NCBI GenBank assembly: GCA_028277795.1
Contig: JANQFP010000151.1
Coordinates: forward strand, 1 to 42,579
DNA length: 42,579 nt
Source of the DNA: Rhodospirillales bacterium
GTDB taxonomy: Bacteria; Pseudomonadota; Alphaproteobacteria; Rhodospirillales; JANQFP01
Direction of reading: 5' to 3'
The position numbers were made by a program, and so were the translations under genes. Below the pieces are notes generated by a model that was not told the DNA's origin, searched no databases, and saw only the letters and a list, made by a program, of their open reading frames with translations. Shown piece after piece: positions 26,106-36,939 of this stretch. The first letter of the stretch is position 1. Each line of letters opens with the position of its first letter.

Positions 26106-27113
26106 ATGAACCGAATCGGCATCGTCGGCGCCGGCGCCTGGGGGACGGCCCTGGCCAACGTGGCCCGCGGCGCGGGGCGCGACGTGGTCATGTGGTCCTA
26201 CGACGCCGAGGCGGCGGAGGCCATCAACCGGAACCACGAGAACACGCTCTTTCTGCCCGGCGTCGCCGTCGACCCGGCCATCCGCGCCACCACCGACATG
26301 GCCGAGGCGGTGGATGCGGACGCCGTCCTGCTGGTCGTGCCGGCCCAGCACATGCGCACCATCTGCCGGGCCGCGGCGGCGGCCTGGCGCCCGGGGGTGG
26401 CGGCGGTCATCTGCGCCAAGGGCGTCGAACAGGACACCTGCGCCCTGATGAGCGAGGTGGTGGCCGAGGAGCTGCCCGACGCCGTCCCCGCGGTCCTCAG
26501 CGGCCCCAGCTTCGCCATCGAGGTGGCGCGCGGCCTGCCCACGGCGGTCACCCTGGCCTGCCGCGACCTGTCCCTGGCCCGCACGCTGGTGCACGCCCTG
26601 GGCGTGCCCCGCTTCCGCATCTACGAGGCCGAGGACGTGGTCGGGGCCCAGATCGGCGGCGCCGTCAAGAACGTCCTGGCCATCGCCTGCGGCATCGTCC
26701 AGGGGCGCGGGCTGGGGGACAACGCCCGGGCGGCGCTGATCACCCGCGGGCTGGTGGAGATCGCCCGCCTCGGCGCCGCCAAGGGGGGGCATCCGGAAAC
26801 GGTCATGGGCCTCACCGGCCTGGGCGACCTGGTGCTGACCTGCAACGCCATGCAGTCGCGCAACTTCTCCTTCGGCGTGGCCCTGGGCGAAGGGCGGACC
26901 GTGGACGACATTCTGGCCGCCCGCACCGGGGTCACCGAAGGGGTGTCCAGCGCCTCGGCGGTGACCGACCTGGCGCGGAAACTGGACGTCGACATGCCCA
27001 TATGTCTGGCCACGGACGGCGTGCTCAACCACCACGCAGACATCGACGCCACCATCCAGGGCCTGCTGGCCCGGCCGGTGGGCGTCGAGGACCCCATGGG
27101 ACGGGGAGGATGA
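26106..27113 (+). CDS. gpsA: Glycerol-3-phosphate dehydrogenase [NAD(P)+]
   Basis: A 335-residue cytoplasmic enzyme reducing dihydroxyacetone phosphate to sn-glycerol-3-phosphate for phospholipid synthesis. The NAD(P) fingerprint GIVGAGAWGTALANVAR is at residues 5-21. Next come VLSGPSFAIEVARGLPT and the catalytic Lys in GGAVKNVLAIACGI. NARAALITRGLVEIARLGAA and MGLTGLGDLVLTC are further family motifs. The start is the ATG at 26106. The thioredoxin-fold gene begins 10 nt after the stop, suggesting a single transcript. Confidence 0.97.
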   Translation: MNRIGIVGAGAWGTALANVARGAGRDVVMWSYDAEAAEAINRNHENTLFLPGVAVDPAIRATTDMAEAVDADAVLLVVPAQHMRTICRAAAAAWRPGVAAVICAKGVEQDTCALMSEVVAEELPDAVPAVLSGPSFAIEVARGLPTAVTLACRDLSLARTLVHALGVPRFRIYEAEDVVGAQIGGAVKNVLAIACGIVQGRGLGDNARAALITRGLVEIARLGAAKGGHPETVMGLTGLGDLVLTCNAMQSRNFSFGVALGEGRTVDDILAARTGVTEGVSSASAVTDLARKLDVDMPICLATDGVLNHHADIDATIQGLLARPVGVEDPMGRGG

Positions 27114-27123
27114 GGGCCCGGAC

Positions 27124-29232
27124 ATGATTGGCCGCTGGGGCATTGCAGTCCTGTGCCTGTGGATGGCGGCCGCCCCGGCCGCCGCCGGCCACGGGCGCAA
27201 CCAGCTCGCCGACGAGGCCAGCCCCTACCTGCGGCTTCATGCCGACGACCTGGTCCATTGGCGCACCTGGAGTGCCGAAACCCTGGACGAGGCCAAGGCG
27301 GGGAACCGGCCCATTCTGCTGTCCATCGGTTATTCGGCCTGCCACTGGTGCCACGTCATGCGCCGCGAGAGCTTCACCGACCGCGAGACCGCCGACATCA
27401 TCAACACGCTGTTCCTGCCGGTGCTCATCGACCGCGAAGAAAGGCCCGACCTGGACTCCCAGTACCAGGTGGCGGCCCTGGTCATGGGCCTGCCCACCGG
27501 CTGGCCTCTGACCCTGTTCCTGACGCCGTCGGGGCGGCCGTTCTGGGGCGGCGTCTACTTCCCCAAGGAGCCGGTGGCCGGCCTGCCGTCGTTCAAGCGG
27601 GTGCTGCGCACCGTGGCCGAGACCTACGAGACGGACCATGAGGCGATCCACGGCGACGCCGCCAAGGTGGCGACGGTGCTGCACATGCTGTCCATGCCCC
27701 GCCCCGGCAGCGTGAGCATGGCCGAGGTGGATGCCGTGGCGGCCCACCTGCTGGGCCAAGTGGACACCTTCATGGGCGGTTTCGGAGACGAGGCCAAGCA
27801 CCCCAACACGCCGGCCCTGGAGCTTCTGTGGCGGGCCTTCCTGCGCACCGGCGATAAGGCCTTCGGCGAGGCAGTTACTGCCACCCTGGAGCAGATGGTG
27901 ACGGGGGGCCTCTACGACCACGTGGGCGGGGGCTTCTTCCGCTACACCGTGGACCCCCGCTGGCGGGTCCCTCACTTCGAGAAGATGCTGGACGTCAACG
28001 CCGCCGTCCTGCGCCTGATGACCGAGGTGTGGCGCGAGACCCGGGATGCGGACCTGGAGCGGGCGGCGCGCGGGACGGTGGCGTTACTGCTGGATGAGAT
28101 GCGGCTGCCCGGCGGCGCCTTCGCCGCCAGCCTGGACGCCGACAGCCGCGACACCGACGGCGAGGAGCGGGAGGGCGCGTTCTATACCTGGAGCGCCGCC
28201 GAGGTCCGCCGCCTGCTCGGCAATAGGGCCGAGGGGTTCCTCGATGCCTTCGGAATGGAGCCCACCGAAGGGGAATACCTGGACAGCCCCGATCATGCGG
28301 GAGCCCTGTACCGCAACGCCGAGTCCGAGACCGCCGCGATGTCAGCGGCGTTGGCCACCCTGCGCCGCGCGCGCGACGCCCGCAGCCGTCCGCGCCGCGA
28401 CGGCAAGGTGCTGGCCGACTGGAACGCCATGACGGTGACCGCCCTGGCCGAGGCGGCATCCGCGTTCGGCGAGCCGGCCTGGCTACAGGCCGCCCGCAAC
28501 GCTTTCGACGCCACCACCGACGTGCTCGACGACAAGAATGGCCGGCTGGCCCATTCGTGGCACGATGGGGTCCGTGGCGCTCCGGCCACGGTGGCCGACT
28601 ACGCGATGCTCGCCGGGGCCGCCGTCACCCTGTACGAGGCCACCGGCGATCGGGCGTACCTGCGCCATGCGGGGCACTGGGCCGACGCCGCGATCGCCAG
28701 CCACTGGGACGACCGCCACGGCGGCTTCTACGCCTCGGCCAGCGACGCCGGGCCCCTGCTGGTACGGGCCAAGCCGGTCATCGACAGCCCCAATCCCTCG
28801 GGCAACGCGGCCATGGTCGACACCCTGGCCAGGCTCTACTACCTGAGCGGCGACGCCGCCCGCCGCGACGCCGCCGAGCGCACCGTCGCGACCTTCGGCG
28901 GCATGGCGTCGCCGCCGACCTTCGGCGTGGCCGGCCTAGTCAATGCCGCCGAAACTTTGCGCACCGCCTTGCAGGTGGTCGTGATCGGCCGGCGCGGCGA
29001 AGCCGACACCGATGCCCTCATCGCCGCCGTCACGGGGCGCAGCCTGCCGACGCGGGTGCTGCAGGTGGTGGCGCCGGGCACGGAGCTGCCCGAAGGCCAT
29101 CCGGCGCGCGGCAAGGGCCAGGAGGACGACCGCGCCACGGCCTACGTGTGCCGCGGCACCTTCTGTTCGCTGCCGGCCACCGACGCCGACGCCGTGGACG
29201 TCATTCTGACCACCATGCGGCGCGGCGGCTGA
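27124..29232 (+). CDS. DUF255 (YyaL/SPATA20-type) thioredoxin-fold protein with signal peptide
   Basis: A 702-residue protein. Residues about 25-190 are the thioredoxin-like DUF255 domain: LADEASPYLRLHADDLVHW, then LLSIGYSACHWCHVM with the CxxC pair Cys73/Cys76, then RESFTDRETAD and DREERPDLDSQYQ. The remainder is an (alpha/alpha)6-barrel resembling N-acylglucosamine epimerases (RVPHFEKMLDVNAAVL; DGKVLADWNAMTV; SPNPSGNAAMVDT-like region). The first 21 residues (IGRWGIAVLCLWMAAAPAAA) form a signal peptide, so the protein should be periplasmic; many family members lack one. The enzymatic activity of the family is unknown. It follows gpsA by 10 nt. Confidence 0.9.
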   Translation: MIGRWGIAVLCLWMAAAPAAAGHGRNQLADEASPYLRLHADDLVHWRTWSAETLDEAKAGNRPILLSIGYSACHWCHVMRRESFTDRETADIINTLFLPVLIDREERPDLDSQYQVAALVMGLPTGWPLTLFLTPSGRPFWGGVYFPKEPVAGLPSFKRVLRTVAETYETDHEAIHGDAAKVATVLHMLSMPRPGSVSMAEVDAVAAHLLGQVDTFMGGFGDEAKHPNTPALELLWRAFLRTGDKAFGEAVTATLEQMVTGGLYDHVGGGFFRYTVDPRWRVPHFEKMLDVNAAVLRLMTEVWRETRDADLERAARGTVALLLDEMRLPGGAFAASLDADSRDTDGEEREGAFYTWSAAEVRRLLGNRAEGFLDAFGMEPTEGEYLDSPDHAGALYRNAESETAAMSAALATLRRARDARSRPRRDGKVLADWNAMTVTALAEAASAFGEPAWLQAARNAFDATTDVLDDKNGRLAHSWHDGVRGAPATVADYAMLAGAAVTLYEATGDRAYLRHAGHWADAAIASHWDDRHGGFYASASDAGPLLVRAKPVIDSPNPSGNAAMVDTLARLYYLSGDAARRDAAERTVATFGGMASPPTFGVAGLVNAAETLRTALQVVVIGRRGEADTDALIAAVTGRSLPTRVLQVVAPGTELPEGHPARGKGQEDDRATAYVCRGTFCSLPATDADAVDVILTTMRRGG

Positions 29233-29270
29233 GCCGCAATCCACCTCACCAGACACGGAGACGGACCCCC

Positions 29271-29555
29271 ATGTACTTCTTCATATTCTGCAACGACAAG
29301 CCGGACCACCAGGCGGTGCGCAAGGACAACCGGGAGGCTCACCTGGCCTATCTGGACAAGTTCCGCGACCAGGTGGTGGTGGTGGGGCCGACGCTGACCG
29401 ACGACCAGGGCGGCATGAACGGCAGCGTGCTGCTCATGGACTTCACCGACCGCGACGCCGTGGACGCCTTTCTGGCCGGCGATCCCTACGGCCAGGCCGG
29501 GCTGTTCGACAGCGTCACCGTGCGGCCGTGGCGAAAGGTCATCCCGGAGGACTGA
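29271..29555 (+). CDS. YciI family protein
   Basis: A 94-residue ferredoxin-fold YCII-domain protein: YFFIFCNDKPDH, the His in NREAHLAYLDKF, GPTLTDDQGGMNGSVLLMDF and DPYGQAGLFDSVTVRPW. The family's His-Asp pair is present, but the function is generally unknown (some members are dehalogenase- or isomerase-like). The start is the ATG at 29271, preceded by ACGGAGACGG. The EVE gene begins 2 nt after its stop. Confidence 0.92.
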   Translation: MYFFIFCNDKPDHQAVRKDNREAHLAYLDKFRDQVVVVGPTLTDDQGGMNGSVLLMDFTDRDAVDAFLAGDPYGQAGLFDSVTVRPWRKVIPED

Positions 29556-29557
29556 GC

Positions 29558-29971
29558 ATGGCGTACTGGCTGGTCAAGTCGGAGCCCGGCGCGTGGTCGT
29601 GGGACGACCACGTGAAGGCCGGTGTCGCCGAATGGGACGGGGTGCGCAACCACCAGGCGGCGGCCAACCTCAAGGCCATGGCGGTAGGCGACCGGGCGCT
29701 GTTCTACCACTCCGTGAACGACAAGCGGATCATGGGTGTGCTGGAGGTGGTGCGCGAGTACTACCCCGATCCGAGCGACGCGTCGGGACGGTTCGGCATG
29801 GTGGACTTCCGGGCCGTCGAGGCCCTGCCCCACCCGGTGACCCTGAAGGAGATCAAGGACGACGGGCGCCTCGGTCACATTGCCCTGGTCCGCCAGGGGC
29901 GGCTGTCGGTAATGCCCATCGACGACGAGGCATGGCGGATCCTCTGCGAGATGGGCGGGGCGTCACCGTGA
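29558..29971 (+). CDS. EVE domain-containing protein
   Basis: A 137-residue PUA-like EVE-domain protein; the fold binds modified bases. Signature segments: YWLVKSEPGAWSWDDHVKAG, WDGVRNHQAAANLKAM, VGDRALFYHS and LLxLVRQGRLSVMPIDDEAW-like ending. The start is the ATG at 29558, with GGAGG (29546-29550) upstream inside the YciI gene. The stop overlaps the Rieske gene start by 4 nt (GTGA), so the YciI-EVE-Rieske genes are tightly coupled. This neighbourhood (gpsA, YciI, EVE) recurs in Alphaproteobacteria and is probably ancestral. Confidence 0.93.
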   Translation: MAYWLVKSEPGAWSWDDHVKAGVAEWDGVRNHQAAANLKAMAVGDRALFYHSVNDKRIMGVLEVVREYYPDPSDASGRFGMVDFRAVEALPHPVTLKEIKDDGRLGHIALVRQGRLSVMPIDDEAWRILCEMGGASP

Positions 29972-30309
29972 CCGGTGCCGTTCTGTGCGCCCTCGACGAC
30001 GTTCCCGACGGCGGCTCCCAAGGCTTCGTGGCGGAGACCGCCGAGGGCCGGCGGGCCGTCCTGGCCGTGCGCAAAGGGCAGTCGGTGTTCGCCTACGTCA
30101 ACAGCTGCCCCCATATCGGGGCGCCGCTGGACTTCAAGCCCGGTCAGTTCCTCAACCTCGAGAAGACCCTGATCCAATGCGCCAACCACGGCGCCCTGTT
30201 CCGTATCGAGGACGGCCACTGCATCTCCGGGCCCTGCGCCGGCAAGGACCTGCAGGTAGTTCCCGTGGAGGTGCGGGACGGCACGGTGTACGTAACCGGG
30301 TCCGATTGA
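29968..30309 (+). CDS. Rieske [2Fe-2S] domain protein
   Basis: A 113-residue soluble ferredoxin-like Rieske protein. The cluster ligands are Cys47/His49 in SCPHIGAPLD and Cys71/His74 in QCANHGALF, i.e. the CxH...CxxH pattern. No membrane helix or oxygenase domain is present, so it is an electron-transfer or regulatory ferredoxin rather than a bc1 subunit. Translation starts at a GTG at 29968 that overlaps the EVE stop. It is the last gene of this run; its redox partner is not visible. Confidence 0.92.
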   Translation: MTGAVLCALDDVPDGGSQGFVAETAEGRRAVLAVRKGQSVFAYVNSCPHIGAPLDFKPGQFLNLEKTLIQCANHGALFRIEDGHCISGPCAGKDLQVVPVEVRDGTVYVTGSD

Positions 30310-30486
30310 GCGACGCCGCGCGTGCCGCTTCCCGCCCGGACCCGCGGAATGTGGCGGGCGCCCCCTTGTCACCCGCACGATTTCTGAGATAATCCCGTCC
30401 CCAAGCGAGGCAAATAACGAAGCATCAAGGCCTTGCAAGACAGCACCCGCGTGCCGCGACCAACCCTGGGGAGGGCCATCACCATC

Positions 30487-32427
<1,941 letters not shown>

Positions 32428-32452
32428 TCACGGTGTCTCGGGTCGATCGGAT

Positions 32453-32474
32453 GGCGGGGCCTTCGGGCCCCGCC
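32453..32474. terminator. Perfect 9-bp hairpin with UUCG loop between convergent genes
   Basis: GGCGGGGCC (32453-32461), TTCG (32462-32465), GGCCCCGCC (32466-32474): a perfect GC-rich stem closed by the very stable UUCG tetraloop. It lies 26 nt after the acsA stop and 18 nt before the end of the convergent methyltransferase gene, so it can act on both transcripts. No T-run follows on either strand, so termination is likely but not proven. Confidence 0.6.
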
Positions 32475-32491
32475 GAAGCGTTGGGGACCCG

Positions 32492-33340
32492 TCAGCCCGG
32501 CGTCCGCCTGAGCAGCGCCAGCAGGCTGACGCCGCGCCGATAGGGGACCCCGCTGGCATCATCGTACAGGGCGGCAACCCGACCGCGTTCGCCGCCGAAG
32601 ACGGCCGCCAGGACGCCGTTGAGGGGATTGGGCAGGCTGTGGAAGTCGCAGCCCGACCGTCCCCAGGTGCTGCCGGTCAACCGACCGAGCGTGCGTGCCG
32701 TCCGGATGAACGGGTAAAGGCGGCTGTTGTAGAAGGTGAGGACCCGCGGCTCCACGGGCAGGCCATGCCAGACCCCGGCCAGCTGATCCTTCTCGTAGCG
32801 ACGGAAATGGCCGGCCGTCTCGTCGTGCCGGCTCCACATGGCCGCCAGCGCCGGCACAGTGATCAGAACGTGGGCGCCGGGGCGGGCCAAGGCGACGACG
32901 TCGGCCAGGAAGCTGCGATCGTCCTCGATGTGCTCCAGGACGTCCATGATCAGGTAGAGCGCCGTATCCGGAGCCACGTCACGCAGGTCGTCGGGAACGG
33001 AGCCGAGGCGGAACCGGGCCTCGGGATAGGCCGCCTCGGCCTTGGATATGGCGACCCGCGAGGAATCGATGCCGAGGCAGCGATAGCGGCCCGCCAGGGC
33101 GTGCACCATGCCGCCGGTGCCGCAGCCCAGATCGAGGATCCAGTCCCGTTCCCGGCCGGCCATGACGCGGTCGATCAGGGGATCGACCACCTGCCGGCGC
33201 CCCACGAACCACCAGTGGCGCTCCTCCAGTTCGTCGTGGAGGTCGAAGACTTCGTGCTTCACCGTCGCCTGCCCCGCCGAAAGCCGCCGGCCGCCGCGCC
33301 ACGCGCCCGCAGGAGCCGCTCTTGCGGCCGATTCCTCCAT
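32492..33340 (-). CDS. Class I SAM-dependent methyltransferase
   Basis: Up to 282 residues. Motif I is WILDLGCGTGGMVHALAG, followed by the acidic end of strand 2 (CLGIDSSRVAI) and LYLIMDVLEHIEDDRSFL, then a post-catalytic region with SRHDETAGHFRRYEKDQL. It is typical of methyltransferases in glycan or lipid-modification loci. The first 26 residues are Ala/Gly/Arg-rich; homology begins at KHEVFDLHDELEERHWWFVGR, which a GTG at 33262 would start, and I think that shorter form is at least as likely. It diverges from the GT2 gene, with about 54 nt between them. Confidence 0.88.
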   Translation of the reverse strand: MEESAARAAPAGAWRGGRRLSAGQATVKHEVFDLHDELEERHWWFVGRRQVVDPLIDRVMAGRERDWILDLGCGTGGMVHALAGRYRCLGIDSSRVAISKAEAAYPEARFRLGSVPDDLRDVAPDTALYLIMDVLEHIEDDRSFLADVVALARPGAHVLITVPALAAMWSRHDETAGHFRRYEKDQLAGVWHGLPVEPRVLTFYNSRLYPFIRTARTLGRLTGSTWGRSGCDFHSLPNPLNGVLAAVFGGERGRVAALYDDASGVPYRRGVSLLALLRRTPG

Positions 33341-33394
33341 CCATTAGAAGTGCGAGACGGAGCGGGGTGCGGCGCGGCTCGGATAGTGGTCCAC

Positions 33395-34438
33395 ATGAAC
33401 GAATCGTTTCGCGGCAAGTCGGCAGTCATCCTCATGGCAACCTACAACGACTGGCGGTCCATCCCCGACCTGCTGGTCGCCATTGACAGGGCCCTGGCGC
33501 CCCTGGGCATTTCGGCGCGCGTGCTGGTCATCGACGACGGCTCGGTCGATACCACGGGCAAGGAGCTCCTGCCTACGCTTTCCTTGTCGGTCATCGACAG
33601 CGTCGAGGAGGTGGTCCTGGCCAGCAACCAGGGAAACCAGCGGGCGCTGGCCATCGGCATTGCCCATGTGGCCGCCCATATGACGTGCGACTACCTGGTG
33701 GTCATGGACTCGGACCATGAAGACCGGCCGGAGGCCATCCCGTTCCTCCTGCAGGCCTGCCGATCGCGGAACGACGGCGTCATCGTCTTCGCGGCGCGGA
33801 CCAAGCGGCTGGAGGGGTTCTGGTTCCGGGCGCTCTATTCCCTGTACAAGTCCCTCTATCGCATTCTAACCGGATCGCCCATTTCGATCGGCAACTTCAG
33901 CGTCATCCCGGGGAGCTTCGTCAACCGCCTGGCCCATGTGGCCGAGCTGTGGAGCCATTTCCCGGCCAGCATCATGCGATCGCGGCTGCCCTATGACACC
34001 ATCGCGTCGGAACGGGGCGCACGCCAGTTCGGCACCACCAGCATGAATCTGGTCCGTCTCGTCGTCCATGCGTTCAGCGGCTTCACCGTCTACGCCGATA
34101 TCGCGGCCGCCCGGGTGATGCTGTTCGCCGTCCTGGTGACGGGGATGATTCTGACCGTGATTGTCGGCCTCGGCATCATCCGGTTCGCCACCGACATCGC
34201 CTTGCTCGGCTGGACCTCCTTGATCGTCGCCCAGTTCGTGGTCCTGATGTTCCAGGTCCTGACCGCGGCGGCCATCATGCTGATGCTGGTCATCTCCATG
34301 CGCATGCAGCCGCCGATGATTCCTGCCCATGATTACGAGCGGTTCGTGTTCCAGGTGCGCCAACTGTACCCCGCGGTGGCCGAAGCCGGCGTGACCGAAC
34401 CACTGCGGCCCGAGGTGGGCGCTCACAGCCACCGGTGA
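33395..34438 (+). CDS. GT2 family glycosyltransferase with C-terminal membrane helices
   Basis: A 347-residue protein. Residues 1 to about 220 form a GT-A fold: VILMATYNDWRSIPDLL, VLVIDDGSVDTTGKE, and the metal-binding DxD-type VVMDSDHEDRPEA. Two long hydrophobic helices follow (about 242-268 and 275-305), as in GtrB/ArnC/DPM1-like enzymes that load a sugar onto a polyprenyl phosphate at the inner face of the inner membrane. The donor sugar is not determinable. The start at 33395 is the first ATG after the divergent spacer. Its 3' end overlaps the convergent YfhO-like gene by 16 nt; together they suggest a lipid-linked sugar transfer system. Confidence 0.88.
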   Translation: MNESFRGKSAVILMATYNDWRSIPDLLVAIDRALAPLGISARVLVIDDGSVDTTGKELLPTLSLSVIDSVEEVVLASNQGNQRALAIGIAHVAAHMTCDYLVVMDSDHEDRPEAIPFLLQACRSRNDGVIVFAARTKRLEGFWFRALYSLYKSLYRILTGSPISIGNFSVIPGSFVNRLAHVAELWSHFPASIMRSRLPYDTIASERGARQFGTTSMNLVRLVVHAFSGFTVYADIAAARVMLFAVLVTGMILTVIVGLGIIRFATDIALLGWTSLIVAQFVVLMFQVLTAAAIMLMLVISMRMQPPMIPAHDYERFVFQVRQLYPAVAEAGVTEPLRPEVGAHSHR

Positions 34439-36519
34439 GGCGGATCGTACTCGAACACCACGGTGTGCGATCCGGCTGCGACCGGCACTCCCCAAAAGGT
34501 CCCGTAGGCCGCAAGAATGGGGCGTGATTCCCCGTCGACCCGACACCGCCAGAAGGGGTTCACCGCGTTCGACACCACCAGGACGGCCGGCGCGTCCGCC
34601 GTCACCCGGAGCTCGATGCGGTCCGGCGCGTAGGTCACCGGCTCGGCCGTTCCCGCCGGGACCCGTTCGGGAATCCCGTCAAGGCTGTCCTCATGATCGC
34701 CGGTGAACAGCGCCGTCTGCCGCAACGCATCGGCCGATCGTTCCCTGAGCGCGTGATCGAGCCGCTCACGGTCGTCCAGGACGGAGGCCCCGGCGAGGAA
34801 CCATCGCGGCACGACGGTCTCGTTGCGATAGACCATGACGTGGCGCCCGGTGAAGTTCTCGTGCAGCCGGCGCCGGAGCTTTTCCCCGCGACCCAGGGAA
34901 TCCCAGATGCGGTCGGGCCGGGTCTCCGGGACCAGGGTCAGGTGGGGCGAGTCCAGCGGCACCGTCGTCACCACATACCGCACGTTGGCGAGAGACAGCA
35001 GGGACACGCGGAAGTAGTCCGTCACGTCCACCGTCAGCCCGTGCCCGTCGTCGGTGAACAGGCTGGGGCGGACACCGTACCCCCTGAAATACCGTTCGGC
35101 GTCCTCGTGGCGGTTCAGGAAGGGTTCGATGACCAGCCCCCAGAACCGATGGTAGGCGGCCGGATAGAGATTGATGTAGCCGTCGGCGCTCTCCAGGCCG
35201 TAGGCGCTGGCGTAGCCCGGCTGAAGGCCGTTTTCCTGAATGGTCGCCATGCGGAACGGTTCCGCCGAGGCGGCCATCTCCTCGCCCAGGGCCTCCATGT
35301 TGGGACTGCGGAAGTTGGCGGTGTAGCCGCCCCAGGTAACCCAGTCGTGGACGTTGCCGGCCACGTCGCCGATGGGGTGAACGGCCATGTAGCCGAGGGC
35401 GCCGACGAAGACCGCCCCGATGGCCGTACGCCGGCCCGTGCCCTTGCCTCCCCGACCGGCAAGCCGCAGGCGCAGGTCGTCCAATGCGGCGGCGGCACCG
35501 ACCGACAGGAAGAACGGTATCTGCTCGCCGAAACGGTTCATGTGGAATCCGCGGAACGGCCCGAGGACGTCGCCCAGCCCGGCGCGCACGGGCCGGTCCA
35601 CAATGGCGATCACCGAGAAGGCCACGATGGAGGCGGCGATGCCGAGGGGCATGCGGCCCCCGCGCCCGGCCAACGCGAGCCCGAAAAGGACGAGCACGAT
35701 AAGCGGCAGGTACCGCACGGCCGCGTCGCCAAGCCAGGCGAGGTCCCCGGCGGTGAGGGCGGCGGAGCCCGGCAGATGACCCGTTCTCTGCGAGATCGGC
35801 GCGTTGGCCAACATGGCGATGACCATGTCCGCCTGGGCGACAAGGCAGCCGGCGAAGAACACGATCAGCAAGGCCAAGGTTCGCCCGTCGCGCAGGTGGC
35901 ATACCAGGACCATCCAGGCCAAAAGCCCCACCACCGTGAACGCGATGGTCAGGTGAAGGTGGGCGCAGAACCCGTAGGCGAGACCCAGGAGCAGCACCCA
36001 GGCCCAGGAGGATGGGTGGCGGCGTGCATGCAGGCGCTCCAACGACCAGACGACCAACGGCAGCGCACCCAGTCCGAAGTAGTGCTCCATGAAATTGAGC
36101 TGGGCGAACATGTAGAACAGGCCACCGGCGAGGCTCGCTTCCGGGGTCAGCGCCAGCGAATCCCGGCACAGGCGATGGGTTGACCAGCCGGCGAGCATCA
36201 ACTGGGCCAGGCGCAGGACCGGGATGACCAGCCAGTCGGGAAGAACGATGAAGGACAGGAAGTAGATGTCGGCGAATCGAAAGCCGTTGGACTGCATGTC
36301 GACGCCGGTCCCGGCGAAGGGATACCAGTAGAAGACGCCGTGAGTGCGGACCGCGTCGGCAATGGCGGCATAGCGCGCGAAATGGGCGTTGCCGAGATCG
36401 TGCCATTCAACGAAGGAAAAAGGACCGAGAATATAGTGGTCCGATGTCAGAACAAGAGCGACGATCAGATAGGTAACGGTCGGGCGTTCATTGACTCTTG
36501 AAAAAAATCTATCAAGCAT
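34423..36519 (-). CDS. Polytopic membrane protein, YfhO/GT-C-like
   Basis: A 698-residue protein with about ten hydrophobic helices between residues 12 and 380 (for example YFLSFIVLPDWLVIPVLRLA, FTVVGLLAWMVLVCHL, IVLVLFGLALAGRGG). The first periplasmic loop is acidic (FVEWHDLGNAHFARY), as in GT-C enzymes that use lipid-linked sugars. The C-terminal 300 residues form a soluble domain ending in a beta-sandwich (VSNAVNPFWRCRVDG; PVAAGSHTVVFEYDPPHRW), the arrangement seen in YfhO-type glycosyltransferases. A partner of the overlapping GtrB-like GT2 gene is a natural reading. Its 5' end and upstream DNA are AT-richer than the surroundings. Confidence 0.8.
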   Translation of the reverse strand: MLDRFFSRVNERPTVTYLIVALVLTSDHYILGPFSFVEWHDLGNAHFARYAAIADAVRTHGVFYWYPFAGTGVDMQSNGFRFADIYFLSFIVLPDWLVIPVLRLAQLMLAGWSTHRLCRDSLALTPEASLAGGLFYMFAQLNFMEHYFGLGALPLVVWSLERLHARRHPSSWAWVLLLGLAYGFCAHLHLTIAFTVVGLLAWMVLVCHLRDGRTLALLIVFFAGCLVAQADMVIAMLANAPISQRTGHLPGSAALTAGDLAWLGDAAVRYLPLIVLVLFGLALAGRGGRMPLGIAASIVAFSVIAIVDRPVRAGLGDVLGPFRGFHMNRFGEQIPFFLSVGAAAALDDLRLRLAGRGGKGTGRRTAIGAVFVGALGYMAVHPIGDVAGNVHDWVTWGGYTANFRSPNMEALGEEMAASAEPFRMATIQENGLQPGYASAYGLESADGYINLYPAAYHRFWGLVIEPFLNRHEDAERYFRGYGVRPSLFTDDGHGLTVDVTDYFRVSLLSLANVRYVVTTVPLDSPHLTLVPETRPDRIWDSLGRGEKLRRRLHENFTGRHVMVYRNETVVPRWFLAGASVLDDRERLDHALRERSADALRQTALFTGDHEDSLDGIPERVPAGTAEPVTYAPDRIELRVTADAPAVLVVSNAVNPFWRCRVDGESRPILAAYGTFWGVPVAAGSHTVVFEYDPPHRWL

Positions 36520-36939
36520 AGCAAAAATTCAGTGACAGCGTTTTTTCATATTTATTTCTTATCTAATGCCAGCCCATTCTATGATTTTGTGTTTGCCTTG
36601 GCGCGGCGAAAGGCGTGAGATCCTGCACGACGTGGATGTGGCGCATGCCATTCCGCAGGTATCGATCCACCGTCGATCCGACGGCGGAGCGGTCGCCGCC
36701 GACGCGCGATCAATACAAGCGGCACCCCCGGTTGTCGAGTGTCCATGGGCCATGAGTGGGACGCCATCGGTCCGGATCCCGCTCCAATGCTTACCCGGCC
36801 GGTTAGTCACGGGGCGGTCGACCGAACGGTATCGCCGGCACACCACGAGGCACGCCGTCCACCCTCGTAGGGCCGACACCAGGTCCTCGCCGCGGCCCAC
36901 CTTGGCGGCGGCGAAGCGGCTCCGGGACCGCGCGTCCGG
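36520..36939. other. Intergenic region with AT-rich patch
   Basis: 420 nt between the YfhO-like gene and the SDHAF4 gene. The first 70 nt (36520-36590) are AT-rich (CAAAAATTCAGTG, TTTTTTCATATTTATTTCTTATC) and probably contain the promoter of the minus-strand membrane-protein gene. The rest is ordinary high-GC sequence. Open frames there lack any family signature or Shine-Dalgarno and I do not call them. Confidence 0.4.
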
